Assembly: GCF_010389155.1 (NCBI RefSeq)
Contig: NC_057765.1
Coordinates: forward strand, 39,637,559-39,701,558
Reading direction: 5' to 3'
DNA from: Erigeron canadensis
Taxonomy: Eukaryota; Streptophyta; Magnoliopsida; Asterales; Asteraceae
DNA: 64,000 nt
Made by a program: the position numbers and the translations under genes. Below, one piece after another: positions 47,320-60,800 of the stretch; within the stretch, counting starts at the first letter, position 1; each line of letters opens with the position of its first letter. The notes under the pieces are model-generated. The model was not told where the DNA came from, did not search any database, and saw nothing but the letters and a program-made list of their open reading frames with translations.

Positions 47320-49420
47320 CATATATAGCTTTGAAGACTATGTTTAGTATTTCTTTTATTATATTACATATAATCTAAATTTTAATATTAGTGTCTTCTT
47401 TGATTCAAATGGCATTTGTTTTACTCGTTTATTTTTTATTTTTTTTTTTCCAAATGAAATCTATATAAATGGATTATGTTTAGAATCTTTTATGTTATTA
47501 TATGAGAGCTAATATATAAAGGGGGAGGGGTGGGTGAAATTCTACTTGATAAAATACATAGGGTGAGTTCATATGTTTATTGTCACAATATATGGTTATA
47601 TTCGCAACAACAAAAGTAATAATCCATGGAATTATTTATATTAACCAAATAAATATAAAAAATATTACATACTCGTCTTTTGTGTTTATACTTTGGATAC
47701 TATCTCTATCTTTAAGTTTTTGTTTCTTTCACATCATTAATTTCTCTCCATCTCATATGCACTCATCTTTCTATATCTTTCATAATATCAGGTCCAGGTT
47801 TTGCGCGATCCATTTGTTTAGTTCAATTATCACTACTGGAAGTACACTTTATTTTAATTTGAAAAATAAAAAAGAAGAGAAATGAAATGTGGGATGCCCA
47901 TTTCATTTTTTATCTTATTTAAAAGGGGATGGTGTAGCAAATGGTTTCATCTTCCATTACTCTCTAAGAAGACTTTGGATTATGCTTATAGATGTGTCAT
48001 AGGGTGCTCAACTGTTCATCATTGCATCTTGAGGTGACATTATTAGGTATAAATCACTTCAAAGTTCAAACCAACTTTAGCTAAATTCGAGTCGTGATTT
48101 GGACGAGTATTTGAACTCATATTGAGATTACAAAAAGGCTTGAACGTATCGGTCAGGTTCAAGCACAACCATGAGGGAAATATGCTTTCTTTGATTTAAC
48201 TATAATCATGTCAAAGATTTATTTTAGGTGTAGCCCATATTTACATAGTTGTTTAAGCCGATTTTGTCTTAAAAAAAGTATTTTGAGATCGATAAAGTTT
48301 GGTTCGAATAATGCGAACTCGAGCTTGACAAAAATATCTGATAAAAACTCGATCGTTAATAGTTTTAAGTTGAAATAAAAAACATGTGAAGACCCATTTA
48401 ACAATTTTAAGTATTATCTATTTCCTTACATTTATTATATTCTATATTGATATTTTATTATTGTTTCAAAATTTAAATGTTGGTCGTAGTATAACAATAA
48501 AGGTTTAGATTTTTAGTTATTATAAATTATCATTAATAAACAACTCACAAATACTTTTGCTATGAAAAAACGAGTATTTTAATTCCGGATGTTGCCTCAC
48601 GAGAAATAACGATGCATAAAACGCATATCGTATATAAGGGCGTATATATACCTAGTGATGAACGTACAATACAAAAAAAAGTTTACCACACAATCGACAA
48701 AAATGGATGTAAGAAACAATTTAAATATGTAGTTGTAGCCAAAACACTACATGTCCTCTTGGTTAGATCATCCGGTTGTTAGAATCAATTTATAAAAGGA
48801 AATATAAATAAAAAGAAAAAGCATTAATGCCAAAAAAAATGTTTAATCAATTTTATTTTCATAAATATAAATAATGTAATGTAATGATAATCTACATACG
48901 TAAACAATAATTTACGTATGCAAGTTATAAAAAAAAAGCAATAATTCACATATTTTATAATCTAGTTCTCAATCTTTCTTCTTTATTTTAAATATACAGA
49001 TGATGATGATGATATTGATTTAACCTAATGGAATTATGGTGGTGGTGTTGATAAAATGTAAAATTGGAGTTATTACAAAATGTATTGAAAAATTAAAAGA
49101 AGTAAAAAGTTGGGAAAAAAAAGTTGTTGTAAAGTTAGTGGTCAAACTTGAAAAACAAAAAGTTTATGGTAAATGAAAGTTTGTGATGAAATTGTGGTAA
49201 AATTGAAAAACATGAATAATTTATGATAAATTAAAAAAATCTACTTTAGCTAAGGCTACCTTAAATGTTATACATATAATGTTGTGATAAGAAACGTTCA
49301 ATTTTTCGTGCTCTTGCTATAGGTAAACGATTTTTTTTAGTTCAATTCGGATAATAGCTATAACATCTTGAAGTTCTTTGTAATGTTGCAAAATTTGCTT
49401 AGGCTCTTGTGTAGCGTCAC
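47320..49420. other. AT-rich gene-free stretch
   Basis: No gene recognised on either strand. Near 48290-48360 short GAACTCGAGCTTGACAAA motifs resemble decayed hAT ends. Confidence 0.3.
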
Positions 49421-49650
49421 TGGTGGTGTAAACAAGACAAGACAGTTCATGAGCTATCTGAAACCGAGTCGTAAATTATTTGAAATCAACTCGGTCGAGT
49501 CGAGTCAAGCTCGAAAGTGTCGATTCATAAGGTGAACTCAAGTTTGAAAATAAAGGCTCGGTCCAACTCGAGTTGAGTTTCGGGTTTTATAATCGAGTCG
49601 AGCTCGAACTTAACACTGTGTTAGCTTAACTCGGCTCGATTACACCTCTA
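49421..49650. mobile_element. 230-bp hAT-type MITE
   Basis: Left end TGGTGGTGTAAACAAG and right end (complement TAGAGGTGTAATCGAG) are inverted. Flanking 8-mers AGCGTCAC and AGCATCAC differ by one base. Subterminal motifs CTCGAGT/ACTCGAGTTGAG and GGCTCG repeat on both strands. Confidence 0.72.
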
Positions 49651-49755
49651 AGCATCACAATGTTCTTCGCCAACTATCCGAGATTGTAATATAGTTGACA
49701 TTAAAATCTAAAGAATCTACCTTCAAATTAAGAAGCTCATATTAAAATACTTTCA

Positions 49756-50028
49756 GGTCGCGTTTGTTTCACAAAATTTGATGTAATATGATGGAATTGG
49801 AATTGAATTTCATTTCTTAGTGCATTTAGTTGTTCAAAGAAGGAAGAATCTCATTCCGTAGGAATATAAACATTCCATCATTTGATGGAAGAAGGAATCT
49901 CATTCTTTCCGTCACTTGAATTCTCAAAAAATCAAAAATATTTCGTCAAATTTTATTCCTTCAGATTCTAATTCATTCGAAAGATTTTATTCATTTAAAA
50001 AACATTATGTGAACCAAACGCGCCCTAG
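49756..50028. mobile_element. Inverted-repeat MITE
   Basis: The left end GGTCGCGTTTGTTTCACA and the right end (complement CTAGGGCGCGTTTGGTTCAC) are inverted. The interior is also self-complementary (GGAATCTCATTC and GAATGAGATTCC types, CCATCATTTGATGG). Flanks ACTTTCAG and TCTTTCAA hint at an imperfect duplication; superfamily unclear. It lies about 820 bp before the PP1 start codon. Confidence 0.6.
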
Positions 50029-50556
50029 TCTTTCAATTCCAGAATTAGCCGAAATTATCATTAAAAAAACTTATTTATTTATCATCCAAAAAATGTACTA
50101 CCAATTCCCACTAAACTTGTCCACTTTTTAATTTTTAAAGTCAAACTTTACAAACTTTGACCATAAATATTTTTGTTTGTCTTATATAATATTTGATGAA
50201 AGTTATATGAATTGATTGTGTTTTAAATGTGTGTTTCATTTATATAACTTTCATCAACTATTATGTAACATAAATAAAAATATTTATGATCAAAATGCAT
50301 AAAATTTGATTTTGAAAATTAAAAAGTGGACAAGTTTAATGGGAAGAAGGGATTATAAATTATAGTTAGAACTCGTGTCTCGTGTAGTATACCTTCCAAG
50401 AAAAATAAGATAACCAGATTGGGCTTCTTTTTTTATTTTTGTCTTTTTATTTTTTTGCCCTCAGCAGACGGACTTTTTAATTCTAGCTAGGTCTTCTTTT
50501 CCCTTCTTCCCACCCCTCCATCAGTCTCTATCCGTTCAAACGACCGCCGTAACCAA

Positions 50557-50566
50557 TATATAAATA
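50557..50566 (+). promoter_or_regulatory. TATA box and leader of the PP1 gene
   Basis: TATATAAATA lies 286 bp before the ATG at 50852, so the leader would be about 250-260 nt. The leader contains two small upstream ORFs: a 9-codon one from the ATG at about 50637 and a 23-codon one from about 50644 in another frame. A TTAATCAATCAATCAATTAA-type simple repeat lies at about 50710-50760. Confidence 0.5.
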
Positions 50567-50851
50567 TCTATACAAAACAATAATAACAATACTAAATCAT
50601 AATAACCACACCGTCTATTATATTTTCTCAAACAAATGCTGAAATGCAATCATCTTTGCCTTTAATTATCATCAGAAATATAACAACTAAACACCACACG
50701 CGCGCACACACTTAATTAATCAATCAATCAATTAATTAATTAAATAATCAATCAAATTAAAGAATTAATTAAAAGTGTAGTAAACACGGTAGGGTTTTGA
50801 AAAAGAATTCACATACATATTTGAAAAGAAAAAGGTAGGGATTGTTAAGAA

Positions 50852-51142
50852 ATGGAAGAAGCGACAGTAGATGAGATAATAAGGAAGCTAATGGATGCAA
50901 AGGGAGGACGTGTACCGAAACAAGCGCAGATTACGGAAACCGAGATACGGCAGCTGTGTGCTGCTGCTAAAGACGTTTTTCTCAGTCAGCCTAATTTGCT
51001 TGAACTTGAAGCTCCTATTAAGATTTGTGGTACTACTCTTTCTTTCCTTCTTTACATTCCCTTTTATATATATACATACATACATATATATATATATTAC
51101 TTTTCATTATATATATATATATATAGGTGTTATTTATATACT

Positions 51143-51203
<61 letters not shown>

Positions 51204-54200
51204 TGTTGGCTATGTCTCTAGTGCATATGATTGAAAGTTTTGAACCTAATATGTTTGTAGAAATTCGAAACATTTTGGAATGCGAGTTAGGCCGGCTCGA
51301 CTTTCCCTGTATATGAATCCGTATCGGATTTTTTTCTTGGAAGGAAAACTAATATTTGTTTATGAATACTATTTTTCGTGCTGCGGATTTGTTTTACTGA
51401 TGCTAATAGTCTTATAAGTCGTTTCGTATGATGGTTACTGCTACAGTATTATCTCTGCGGTTATAAGTTTATCGTGACATTTGGGTATAAGAAAGTATAT
51501 ATTGTGGGACTGATGGTAAATGAGATTAAAGGAAGGGGTTGTGTAGACCAGATGCAGTGCAACTATGTTGTCGGTCTTTGTCAGTTAGTCTGCATTGGTC
51601 AATGCTATTACTTCACATTGGCGAACCCACGTTAGTATTTTTCACAATGATATGGGTTTTTTTTTTTTATCTTACAAGCTAAATCTTGGGGTCATTGTCA
51701 GTTGTATATTTTTGTAGAGTGTACACATAAGCTGATCTTCTGCGAGTAGATGCATATTTTCTGTATTCTGATTAAAATATAAAAATCACTACAACACCGT
51801 GGAGCAGCATGCTCGCTATTTTTGTTATCAATGTGCAGCTGTCGACTAAGGTTCAACCTTTATCCAGGTGTAAGCTCCAGTTATGCATTTTGTGTGCATT
51901 CTACTATTTAGAGAGAGAGGGTAGAAAGAACAGAGCCGATGAGGCCATGCATCACCTTTATTAAATGAAACCCGTCTCTTGACGACCTAAGGTGTTATGC
52001 TAGATGAGGTTTGGAATTTTAAGTATTCCCTTATAAAATATGTTGGAACTATGAGGTTGTCATGAAGGTGTTTATGATGATTAACCGCTGATTGTTTCAA
52101 GTGTCATAAACTGGAGGTATATAGATAGTTACTGGACACGGAATAAAACTTATTATGTTTCGAAAATGACACGGGGATTCTTAACTATTTTCAAAAATGT
52201 CAATGATATGGACAAGTTATTGTAAGAATCAAGCTAGGTTTCCTATGCATTCAGAGATAAGAAAGTTGATTTCTAGTAACGTGGTTAGTTTAAATGTAAT
52301 GTTATTATATAATTTTTCATCATCCGGTTTTCAGGTTAGTTGTGGAATGCTCTTTTTCTTTCTGTAGTTAGCTTTGTATAAGGGTATTACTAGGTCAAAC
52401 AAGTATATATCATGCATTTGTCTCTACTCCCATCTTCTCCGTTTCCCAATGTTTTCTTACTGTATGTTAGGCACATCATGATCTACCAGTAAATATTCAT
52501 CAACAATTACTCAGACTTTTTGCACAAGTATGGTTTATTGTACCCCTTTCCCCGCTTATTATCTTTATGCTGCTGATTGTTATGCATCATTTTGGTGTTT
52601 TCCACCAGTGTAATGATCATTGTGAAAACTGTTGGTGTTTTTCCTTCCAACTTGATTTTATTCTTTGTAGTGCAAAGAATTCATAGTTGCTATTCTATCG
52701 GGATGGTCTCATGAATATTACTTTTTAGGTGACATCCATGGACAGTATTCTGACCTGTTACGGTTGTTTGAGTACGGTGGGTACCCTCCAGAGTCAAATT
52801 ACTTATTTTTGGGAGATTATGTTGATCGTGGTAAACAGAGCATAGAAACAATATGCCTTCTCCTCGCTTACAAGATAAAATACAAGGAAAACTTCTTTCT
52901 TCTCAGGGGAAACCATGAGTGTGCTTCCATCAATCGCATATATGGCTTCTATGATGAATGCAAAAGAAGGTTCAATGTCCGTCTTTGGAAGACATTTACT
53001 GAGTGCTTCAACTGCTTGCCTGTCTCTGCTCTTATTGATGAGAAGATACTTTGTATGCATGGAGGACTGTCTCCTGACTTAAAAAACCTGGACCAGATTC
53101 GAAATATAGCCCGTCCTGTTGATGTGCCAGATCAGGGACTTCTTTGTGATTTGTTATGGGCTGATCCTGATAGAGATCTGGAAGGGTGGGGTGAGAATGA
53201 CAGAGGCGTGTCATATACATTTGGGGCTGACAAGGTTGCGGAATTTCTTGAGAAGCATGATCTTGATCTTATTTGCAGAGCTCACCAGGTACAGGATCAT
53301 TTTCTTTTTCAATCCGTTGTCATATAAATTATTCTGTTTCTTGTTATTATAAGTGGCTGTTTTGACCCATTTACTTATGAATGAGTAATTTGAGTTGTGT
53401 GTATCTCAAAAGAAATCCGTAAATGCAAGTGACAGGCTAACATGGTTTGTTTTGGCTGTAAATGGTGGGAATGTCCACCATGGATATTGTTTATAATATG
53501 TGTTTTTTTTAATTAATGAAACAAATTTGTATTAAAAAAGAAAAAGAGAAAGTGACAGGCCAACAATTGCCAACTTATAATTTTGAATGCATCCAACCTA
53601 CAAATTCTATTATCGAACAATTTAGATTTATCATGGTAATAAAATTGTTAACAAACAAGATTAATAGTTACAAACCATTTTAGAGAATGGACAGAAGAGT
53701 GCATGGATCACCTTTCCTGGCTCATTTTGACCCGTACAAAGAATGACATTTTCAATTGGTTGCACAACCCACACATTTGCCACCTCCAGTTTTATCGCTC
53801 TATGAAATTTGTAGCTTACTCATCTTTGTTATGCTTTTAAGGTTGTGGAAGATGGGTATGAGTTTTTTGCGAACCGGCAGCTGGTAACCATATTCTCAGC
53901 CCCAAACTACTGCGGTGAGTTTGACAATGCTGGTGCAATGATGAGCGTGGATGATACATTGACCTGTTCTTTTCAAATTCTCAAAGCTTCAGAAAAGAAA
54001 GGGAAGTTTGACTTTGGCAACAGTATGTTGAGACCAGGAACTCCACCACACAAGGTAACTGGGGTTCTTTTGTTCTAAATAAACATGATCTCTTTGGTGT
54101 CAGTACATCAATCTATGTTGATTTTTAGGTATTTTATCACTATTATAATTCCACTTTGTTAACATTTGCTTTTGTGACTATATTGTGGAACATTCGCTAT

Positions 54201-54999
54201 AGCTGGTCATTATGACATTGTCTAGCTATAGAATCCCAAGATTCTTGAAACGGAATCTATGTAAATATGCATACTAAGTTTTTTTTGGTTGACCTTTGAC
54301 TACTAGACTGACCCAACTTCTGCGGGCCTAATACCTTCATCATGAAGGATCAAAGTTTACATAACAGTAATCACAGGGATAAGAAATGTTAACTTTGTCT
54401 AGCTATAGAATCCCAAGATTCTTGAAATTGAATCTATGTAAATATGCAGACTAAGTTTTTTTTGGTTAACCTTTGACTACTAGACTGCATAACCCAACTT
54501 CTGCGGACTGCGGGCCTAATACCTTCAGGTTTTGAGCATGAGATAAAATCATTAAGGATTAAAGTTTACATGACAGTAATCACAGGGATAAGATTTTTTA
54601 ACTTTGTATCCTCGTTGTTAAGCTGTATGTCTTTGCTGGTACTTTTTTCTACAAATTTTTTTTTTTTTTTTGTATTTTTATAGTTCATGAATTTAGTAGT
54701 AGTACAAATACAGTGAAGGAAGACTACCCCCTCTGCCCCTCATATAAATCAAAGCCATACAAGAAAAGGAAAGATGAAAAAACTATCATAGTTGATTCTT
54801 ATAATGGCGTATTGGTATCCAGGTCACCTTTTCAGGCTAGGGATTCTGTAGGATTCCAAATGCATAAAATGTGAAATACGTGTATGCATGCTTACATTAT
54901 ATAGAATATATGTTGTTTTAATCTGTATAATGATTTCTATTCTGTCGGAAACTGATTTCATACTTGTCCACGTTTCTGTTTCAGGGTGGAAAAAGATGA
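50852..54999 (+). CDS. TOPP: Ser/Thr protein phosphatase PP1 catalytic subunit (TOPP)
   Basis: Four exons (50852-51029, 52729-53288, 53842-54054, 54985-54999) give 321 aa, normal for plant PP1. All metal and phosphate-binding motifs are intact: GDIHGQ (60-65), GDYVDRG (88-94), RGNHE (119-123), LCMHGGLSP, and RAHQ followed by VVEDGYEF. The PP1-type beta12-beta13 loop [16 protein letters not shown] is present, which in other organisms binds inhibitors and toxins such as microcystin. The plant N-terminus [13 protein letters not shown] and the hydrophobic RVxF-binding surface also fit PP1 rather than PP2A. The enzyme removes phosphate from Ser/Thr with regulatory subunits that set its target, and in plants acts in ABA, light and cell-cycle signalling. 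The last exon codes for only GGKR. Intron 1 (1.7 kb) carries an (AAT)n microsatellite and intron 3 a tandem duplication. Confidence 0.97.
51144..51202. repeat. (TAA)n microsatellite in PP1 intron 1
   Basis: About 19-20 uninterrupted TAA units, preceded by an (AT)n stretch near 51085-51124. Confidence 0.95.
54220..54606. repeat. Tandem duplication of about 180-210 bp in PP1 intron 3
   Basis: Copy 1 (54220-54396) and copy 2 (54397-54606) both start GTCTAGCTATAGAATCCCAA and share TTGACTACTAGACTG, CCCAACTTCTGCGG, GGGCCTAATACCTTCA and ACAGTAATCACAGGGATAAG. Copy 2 has several short insertions. Confidence 0.9.
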
Positions 55000-56160
55000 T
55001 TGTTTTTCACAGAAACTGCCGTAAGTCTTAAAGATCAAGTACTGCACGGTACTATCACTGAAGCTGGAGTCATATGCATCTGCATCCCAAGGTTTTTATT
55101 AATGTAAAATGATAAGTTATATCTAATTCTTGAACAATTGTTGAAGGACCCCCTTGTTTTTCATTGGTGCCTTTTCAATGTGAAAGATTTTGTTCCTAGC
55201 ATTCCTATATGTTTTTACTTTTTGAGGTATCTTGGGTTAATGCCAAGCTGACCCCTCTTTTTAAAGTGGTCAAAGTTTGGTTCTAAATTGGTCCCCTCCA
55301 TAGGCACCAGAAATGCCCCTTAATAGTGGTTATTTTTAAGTTTTTATGTGACAATAATATTATGCGGTTCCTGGTTTTAAAAGGCCATTACACGTGTTCC
55401 ATCTAGGGACCATTGAAGGATTCCACGAGGTGGTTATGAAGGTTGTGTAAGTCATATTGTTAGTATGGTAGCAGATGTTGCGACTCTTTCAACGCATTAA
55501 AGGCAAGGGAATCACCAGACACTTGGTAAATAAGTTAGTTTGATGTATGAGCTGAGCAAGATGACTGGAGATTTGGAGTCCATGACATGGTTGTTGCGAA
55601 TGAATATGCATAATTGTATATTAAAACCTTTAGGTAAGAAATCTAACCTGGGTAAAATCCCTTTACCCGAACCTTAAGGTAAGATAATCAATATGGTTTT
55701 GGCCTCTGCTTGGTTTGTTGTGTAATCCATAAGATCGGGTATTGCATGTTGTTGTACCGAGGCCAAAGTAACAAGATAGTTTGCCAATCTACTGAAAGGT
55801 TCGGATGAAATGCCATCCGTAAGGTTGTGATGAAAAGCATCTTGAATCTTGATACCATGTCACAAGTCAAACTTAATTTCATACTCGGAGGATATTGAGC
55901 TTATGTATATAATGGGTTCTTAAGTCTAGAATGAGGGATAACCTTTTATTTTAAAAGACAAATTAATACTTACATTCACACATAATTCATAATCGTATGG
56001 TCGATGTGTTAGCGACACACAAGTTATGGCTAAAAAGTCACCCACTGTTTCTATTTCCAAATATCATCATCCTTGTGATATTGAACAATGAATACTGATT
56101 GTTCAAACCTATTTACTTGACCACCATCAAGGTGGTTTAGTCGTTAAGGAACTTGATATC
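55000..56160. other. 3' region of PP1 and gene-free DNA
   Basis: Contains the PP1 3'-UTR (about 55000-55230) and then intergenic DNA of even composition without recognisable coding sequence or terminal repeats. Confidence 0.35.
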
Positions 56161-56164
56161 CTTA

Positions 56165-56838
56165 GAGTGGTAGGAGTGGATGCGGGGAAGTGATTGGGGC
56201 CGACTCACCCCGCGCGGGAACACCGCCACCAGCGGGTTGGGGTGGGGAAAAGTGGACAGAATTTGGGGTTGGTTCACCGAAGAGAGAGAAACCAATATGA
56301 GACCCAATTGCAGGAAAAACAATGTACTAAAGGTGGCCACATGGCCTTTTGACCGTTCCCAACCTAGCCATCTCTTTTTAAAAGTTTAATTTTTTTTTTC
56401 AAAAATCTCACCCATCTCTTTCATATATATACAAACACTTTTTTTTAAACACACAACACTTCAACTTCAAAACCTATCACTTTTATAAAAAATAAACACT
56501 TCATTTTTATAAAAAAAATCATTTACTGAACTATCTATGGATGGCAATGCCTTTTTAGTTTCGTTGTTTTAATATTTCATTTGAATAATTGTTAAACTTA
56601 TTTTTCCAAGTATTAATTATGTACTTTTTTAATTATTAATAAATGTTTTTTTATGTTTTAAAATTATAGAATAAAAATAAATGGAAATAAAAAGATGATG
56701 TGAAAATTGGGGTTGGGGTGAGTAGCGCCACCCATTTTGGGGTGAATTAGGGAAGTCTGAGGTGGAAGGTTTTTATTGAAAGATGATGATGTGAAAATCT
56801 GGGGAAGGTTGGGGAAGTGGTAACCACTCCCACCCTCC
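56165..56838. mobile_element. PIF/Harbinger-type MITE with TTA duplication
   Basis: The left end GAGTGGTAGGAGTGGATGCG and the right end (complement GGAGGGTGGGAGTGGTTACC) are related inverted repeats, bounded by TTA at 56162-56164 and 56839-56841, the PIF/Harbinger target. The 674-bp interior has a TATATATAC box and an A/C-rich leader (about 56420-56500) like the promoter of autonomous elements, but no transposase. Confidence 0.72.
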
Positions 56839-56841
56839 TTA

Positions 56842-57814
56842 CAAAGTTTCAAAATATCATATAAAAGCTCAAATATATCTGATAAAAGCTCGATTGTTGA
56901 TACATTTAAAAAGACGTAACTTCTTCATGTTCTTTCATTTAACGTAACAAACTAATGAACAAATAACTAAACATGAAATTATGTTTATGTTAGTTTGCTT
57001 TTCGTCCACAGATAAGCACAAACGAACGTAAACGAACACGAATGAAGCAGTCATTAATATAACTAAAAGCTTTATAATGTCAATTAAACATTATAAAATA
57101 TTCAATTTTCTCAAATTGATAATAAGCTAAAATTAAATTTTGATTGTAATATTATCAAATGAATACAAATGCATGAATATAAGAACAAAATGTTAATGAA
57201 CAAACTATCACTAATTACATACAAATAATCATTATATTAACAAACCAGAAAGAATATATATAAGAAAAATGATAAATTCTTTCAAAACTATAAAAAAGTG
57301 AAATATGGTATCCACTAATTCTTTTTCTTAATTTTACCCTTGATTTTACCACATGTTATCATCTCATTGTTTGAAAAAATTTTAGACTATTTAGTTAGAA
57401 ACATTAATTATTTTCCATAAATATATGTTTATCAATTTTTTTGTTAGTCTAAAAACTTTTCATCTCAATTAATCAAACATTCGTTTTTAGTGTAAACAGT
57501 TAACAAATGTAAAAGTGACCCGCCAAAAGAGTATTAGGATCAGACAAAAACATATTTTGAAATACTTTCCCAAAAAGGATTTGGAGTTTTGGACACGACG
57601 GAGTTGTACAGGTCCTATATTCGTGCAAACTGCAAAAAGCAGCGCGTGTTCACCATATCAGAATGGCCCCCACCACCACCACCATTACCTCCAAGCAATA
57701 TTACATTTATACCCTTTTTTATATCATTCTCTCATCTATCTTTTGTAGTACTAAAAACTTCATTTCAGCTTATACAAATTTATCCGATTAATAGTGGTGG
57801 CCGGACGGACGGAC
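56842..57814. other. Gene-free DNA and 5' flank of the PIAL-like gene
   Basis: AT-rich DNA with ACGAACGTAAACGAACACGA-type motifs near 57022 (decayed hAT-like). The last 300 bp are the promoter and leader of the PIAL-like gene; a TTTTTATATCATT stretch near 57716 may be its TATA region. Confidence 0.35.
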
Positions 57815-60800
57815 ATGGGAACCGTACAACCGCCGAACGGCAACTCCATCAGCATTTCCGTTGCCATTGGTCGGATATTTGCTCATGTTCGTAACTTAAG
57901 AATTCATAGTAATAACAAGAATGACTTCTGCAATCTCTGCCTCTCTCTTTCTAGGTTCTTTTTTCACATTTTCCTTTCAAAAAATATATATATATATATA
58001 TATTTATATCATATATATTATCTGTCCTGTAATAAATGTCCACGTTACAATTATCGTTCGTCTTATAATAATTGTCCACCTTAGTCGCAAAATAATTGTA
58101 CATATTCACTTTCAAGTTTCAATCGTTCAAAATGTTTACAAAAAGTAAAGGTAACATATTATTGGTAGCCAATGATGTCTAGCCTAGTTGGTTGGACGTA
58201 CTTCCGGTTTTACCCGGGTCTTGAGTTCAATCCTTTGGAATGACAAATCTTGGGTTTTCTCTATGAATACTTGTAACGGCTCATAGTCAATATCTGGTAC
58301 GTGTAAGACTTCACCATTATACGGTATACGGTCAGACTGGTTTCAAGATGTCGTATACCGGCTGAATGTTCGAAAGAAAAAAAATATATCATTGGTCAAC
58401 GTAATGCGTATGTGGCTGGTGACTTATTTGAGGTTATACTGATTTATTTTGGAACAAAATTTGAAAGTATGATGATTTGTATATAAATTAATGTTTTATA
58501 TATTTAATTGCGACCTAGTTCAACTTTATTGTTTTATGGGTATGCCCCTAATGGTCATCTGTGGAACCAAATTTGAAAGTATAGCGAGCAGGCAGTAATT
58601 CATTTGTTATATATTTGGATAACTGTAAATTTTGGTTGTTTTTCTATACTTAAACTCGAGATAATAATACTGTGTTGGTTAGTACTTAATTTGCGCCTTG
58701 ATTTCACATGTGTGTATCGTTTTACATGCATAGGGTCCGTCTACACCCAGCCACGAATTCGGCAAAAACACCTACTTCTTGGCAAGTATTCCATTATACG
58801 CCAGTATTAATGCTTTGACCAGAAAAGTCAAAGTATCATACGGGAAGTATCAATGTATACTCCCCGTATGATGGGTGTTTGGGTGTTTATGCCGAATTGG
58901 GGTGTTCCTATAGCAGGACCAACATATGCATATTGCCACGCATTTGTATTGTATATGTAATAATTGCATATCCCATGAACTGTTGTAGTGTTGTCAGATG
59001 TAAGTATGTGTAACTTTGGATACTTGAACCCGTGATATATACCGGCCAGGACTTCCTCACACATTTTTTTTTCTCGTAAAAAATCATTTTTCGTGCATAT
59101 GATACTTATTCTTAAAGATCTGTTAATGTTGTTATAGAAGTTAAAGACTTGGGTATTTGTCTATTTGATACACAACTATGCTTTTGAGTCTCAGTTTAAA
59201 CTAGTTTAGCATCAACATTTTTGATTCACTTTACCATTTATCAATGTCCATTGGTTTTTTTTCCGACACTTCTACACTTGATATTTTATCATATGAATAT
59301 TGGGCCATTGGGTTTGTGGTGTATTTTTATTATGGTTTTTCATCAATGTCGTCTGTCCTATACTTATGTCATTAAAAGTGGGCATTGATCTTCTTAGTGA
59401 TCTATGTGTTCCATCACATTGTTGTATTCTAATCGCTGATTTAGTGAGTAGTTGTTATAACTAACTAGATTTACATTGACTATAACAGAAGTATTGACTA
59501 TGCTGTCAGTAACAATGAAATTCCCGACAGAGCTTCAGATTTACCCGTTTTGTTGAAGCAGGTAATGGATCTCTCTCATGTGTTCTATCCCTCAGTGAAA
59601 AGATAATATTCAAGAAGGTCTATATATTTTTAACGAATGTTCATTTACGTATGCGTGTAAGCTCCAAACACTTACAATAATTGAATGTTAAAAGCTATTT
59701 AGATAAGGTGCCCATTTTGAAGGTGCCAGCGATACTTTTTAAGTGAATTTTGTCTTGCATGATAACCGTTGTTTTCTTTTTGAAAATGCTTAAGCTTAAC
59801 AAACATTGTTCTCTTTTACTTAATCTGGTTGTATATTGGAGTTAGCCCCTGATCTTATAGCAACAAATCGATGAGACATGTAATGCGAGTTTGGCTGACT
59901 CCATTTTGTACTTCAAGATTAGTGATAATACTTTCATGTTATGCCTTTTGTAGATTTTTGTATCAAATTTACATGATTTATGTAGTTGGATTAGTTTTCC
60001 CTTCGTATACTATAGGAAAGCCGTATTGCTGATGACTTATACTACGATCTTGCTACTATTTTATCCCTTAAAACACAAATTACTGACAACATTAATGGCT
60101 TAGGTATGTCAATGGACCGATGATACAAAATCACGTGCAGCTATCATGGTGTTGATGAGCTCTCTAAAGGTGCTCTTTTTCTCTATTCCTTTCATAAGTT
60201 ATTTCAGGCAGCAAAGGGTGTGCATGAGCCAATGAAAGACATTCATGTGATTTAATTTACATATTATCATTCCTGGACTTTATAACTCAGCTTGAATTTT
60301 CAGATTAATGTTTGTATCTTATTGGTGATGTCCTTTTCATATCCTGGAGTTACTATATCTTGTTTTCAACAGGGTGCATGTAAAAATGGATGGTTTAGTG
60401 AGAGGGATAATGAAGAACTTTATATTCTTAGGAATGAGGTTCGAAAATGGTTTTTATCTTCATTGATTTTATGTTTTTTTTTTTCCATTTTTTGTGGCGC
60501 ATTCTGTGATAAAGTGTACTCTACTGTGATTGTAGATAGCTACCACTTTCTGCAGCGTTAGAGATATGAACTCAGATGAGAGCAACATTCTTCACAGCAT
60601 CGCAGCAGTTATGTCAAGGTATTTATGATATACTACTGGGTGTTTTCTTATTTGTTTATATTCTGAATATTGGGTGTATAGTATGTTGTTTAATTCGACT
60701 TCTATCCTATCCATTCAGGTTCTATCCCAGAATGAAGATGGGTGAAATACTTACGTTTGTTAACACTATGGTACTGTTGTTCTATTTCACTTGCAATGAT

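Noticed and set aside
50852..51316. Long run-on frame through the (TAA)n repeat after PP1 exon 1
   Set aside because: Continuation of exon 1 into intron 1; the poly-Asn stretch is translation of the microsatellite. The GT donor at 51030 restores the conserved PP1 sequence.
57589..57894. 101-codon open frame before the PIAL-like gene
   Set aside because: Different frame from the conserved N-terminus MGTVQPP; covers promoter and leader DNA with CCA repeats.
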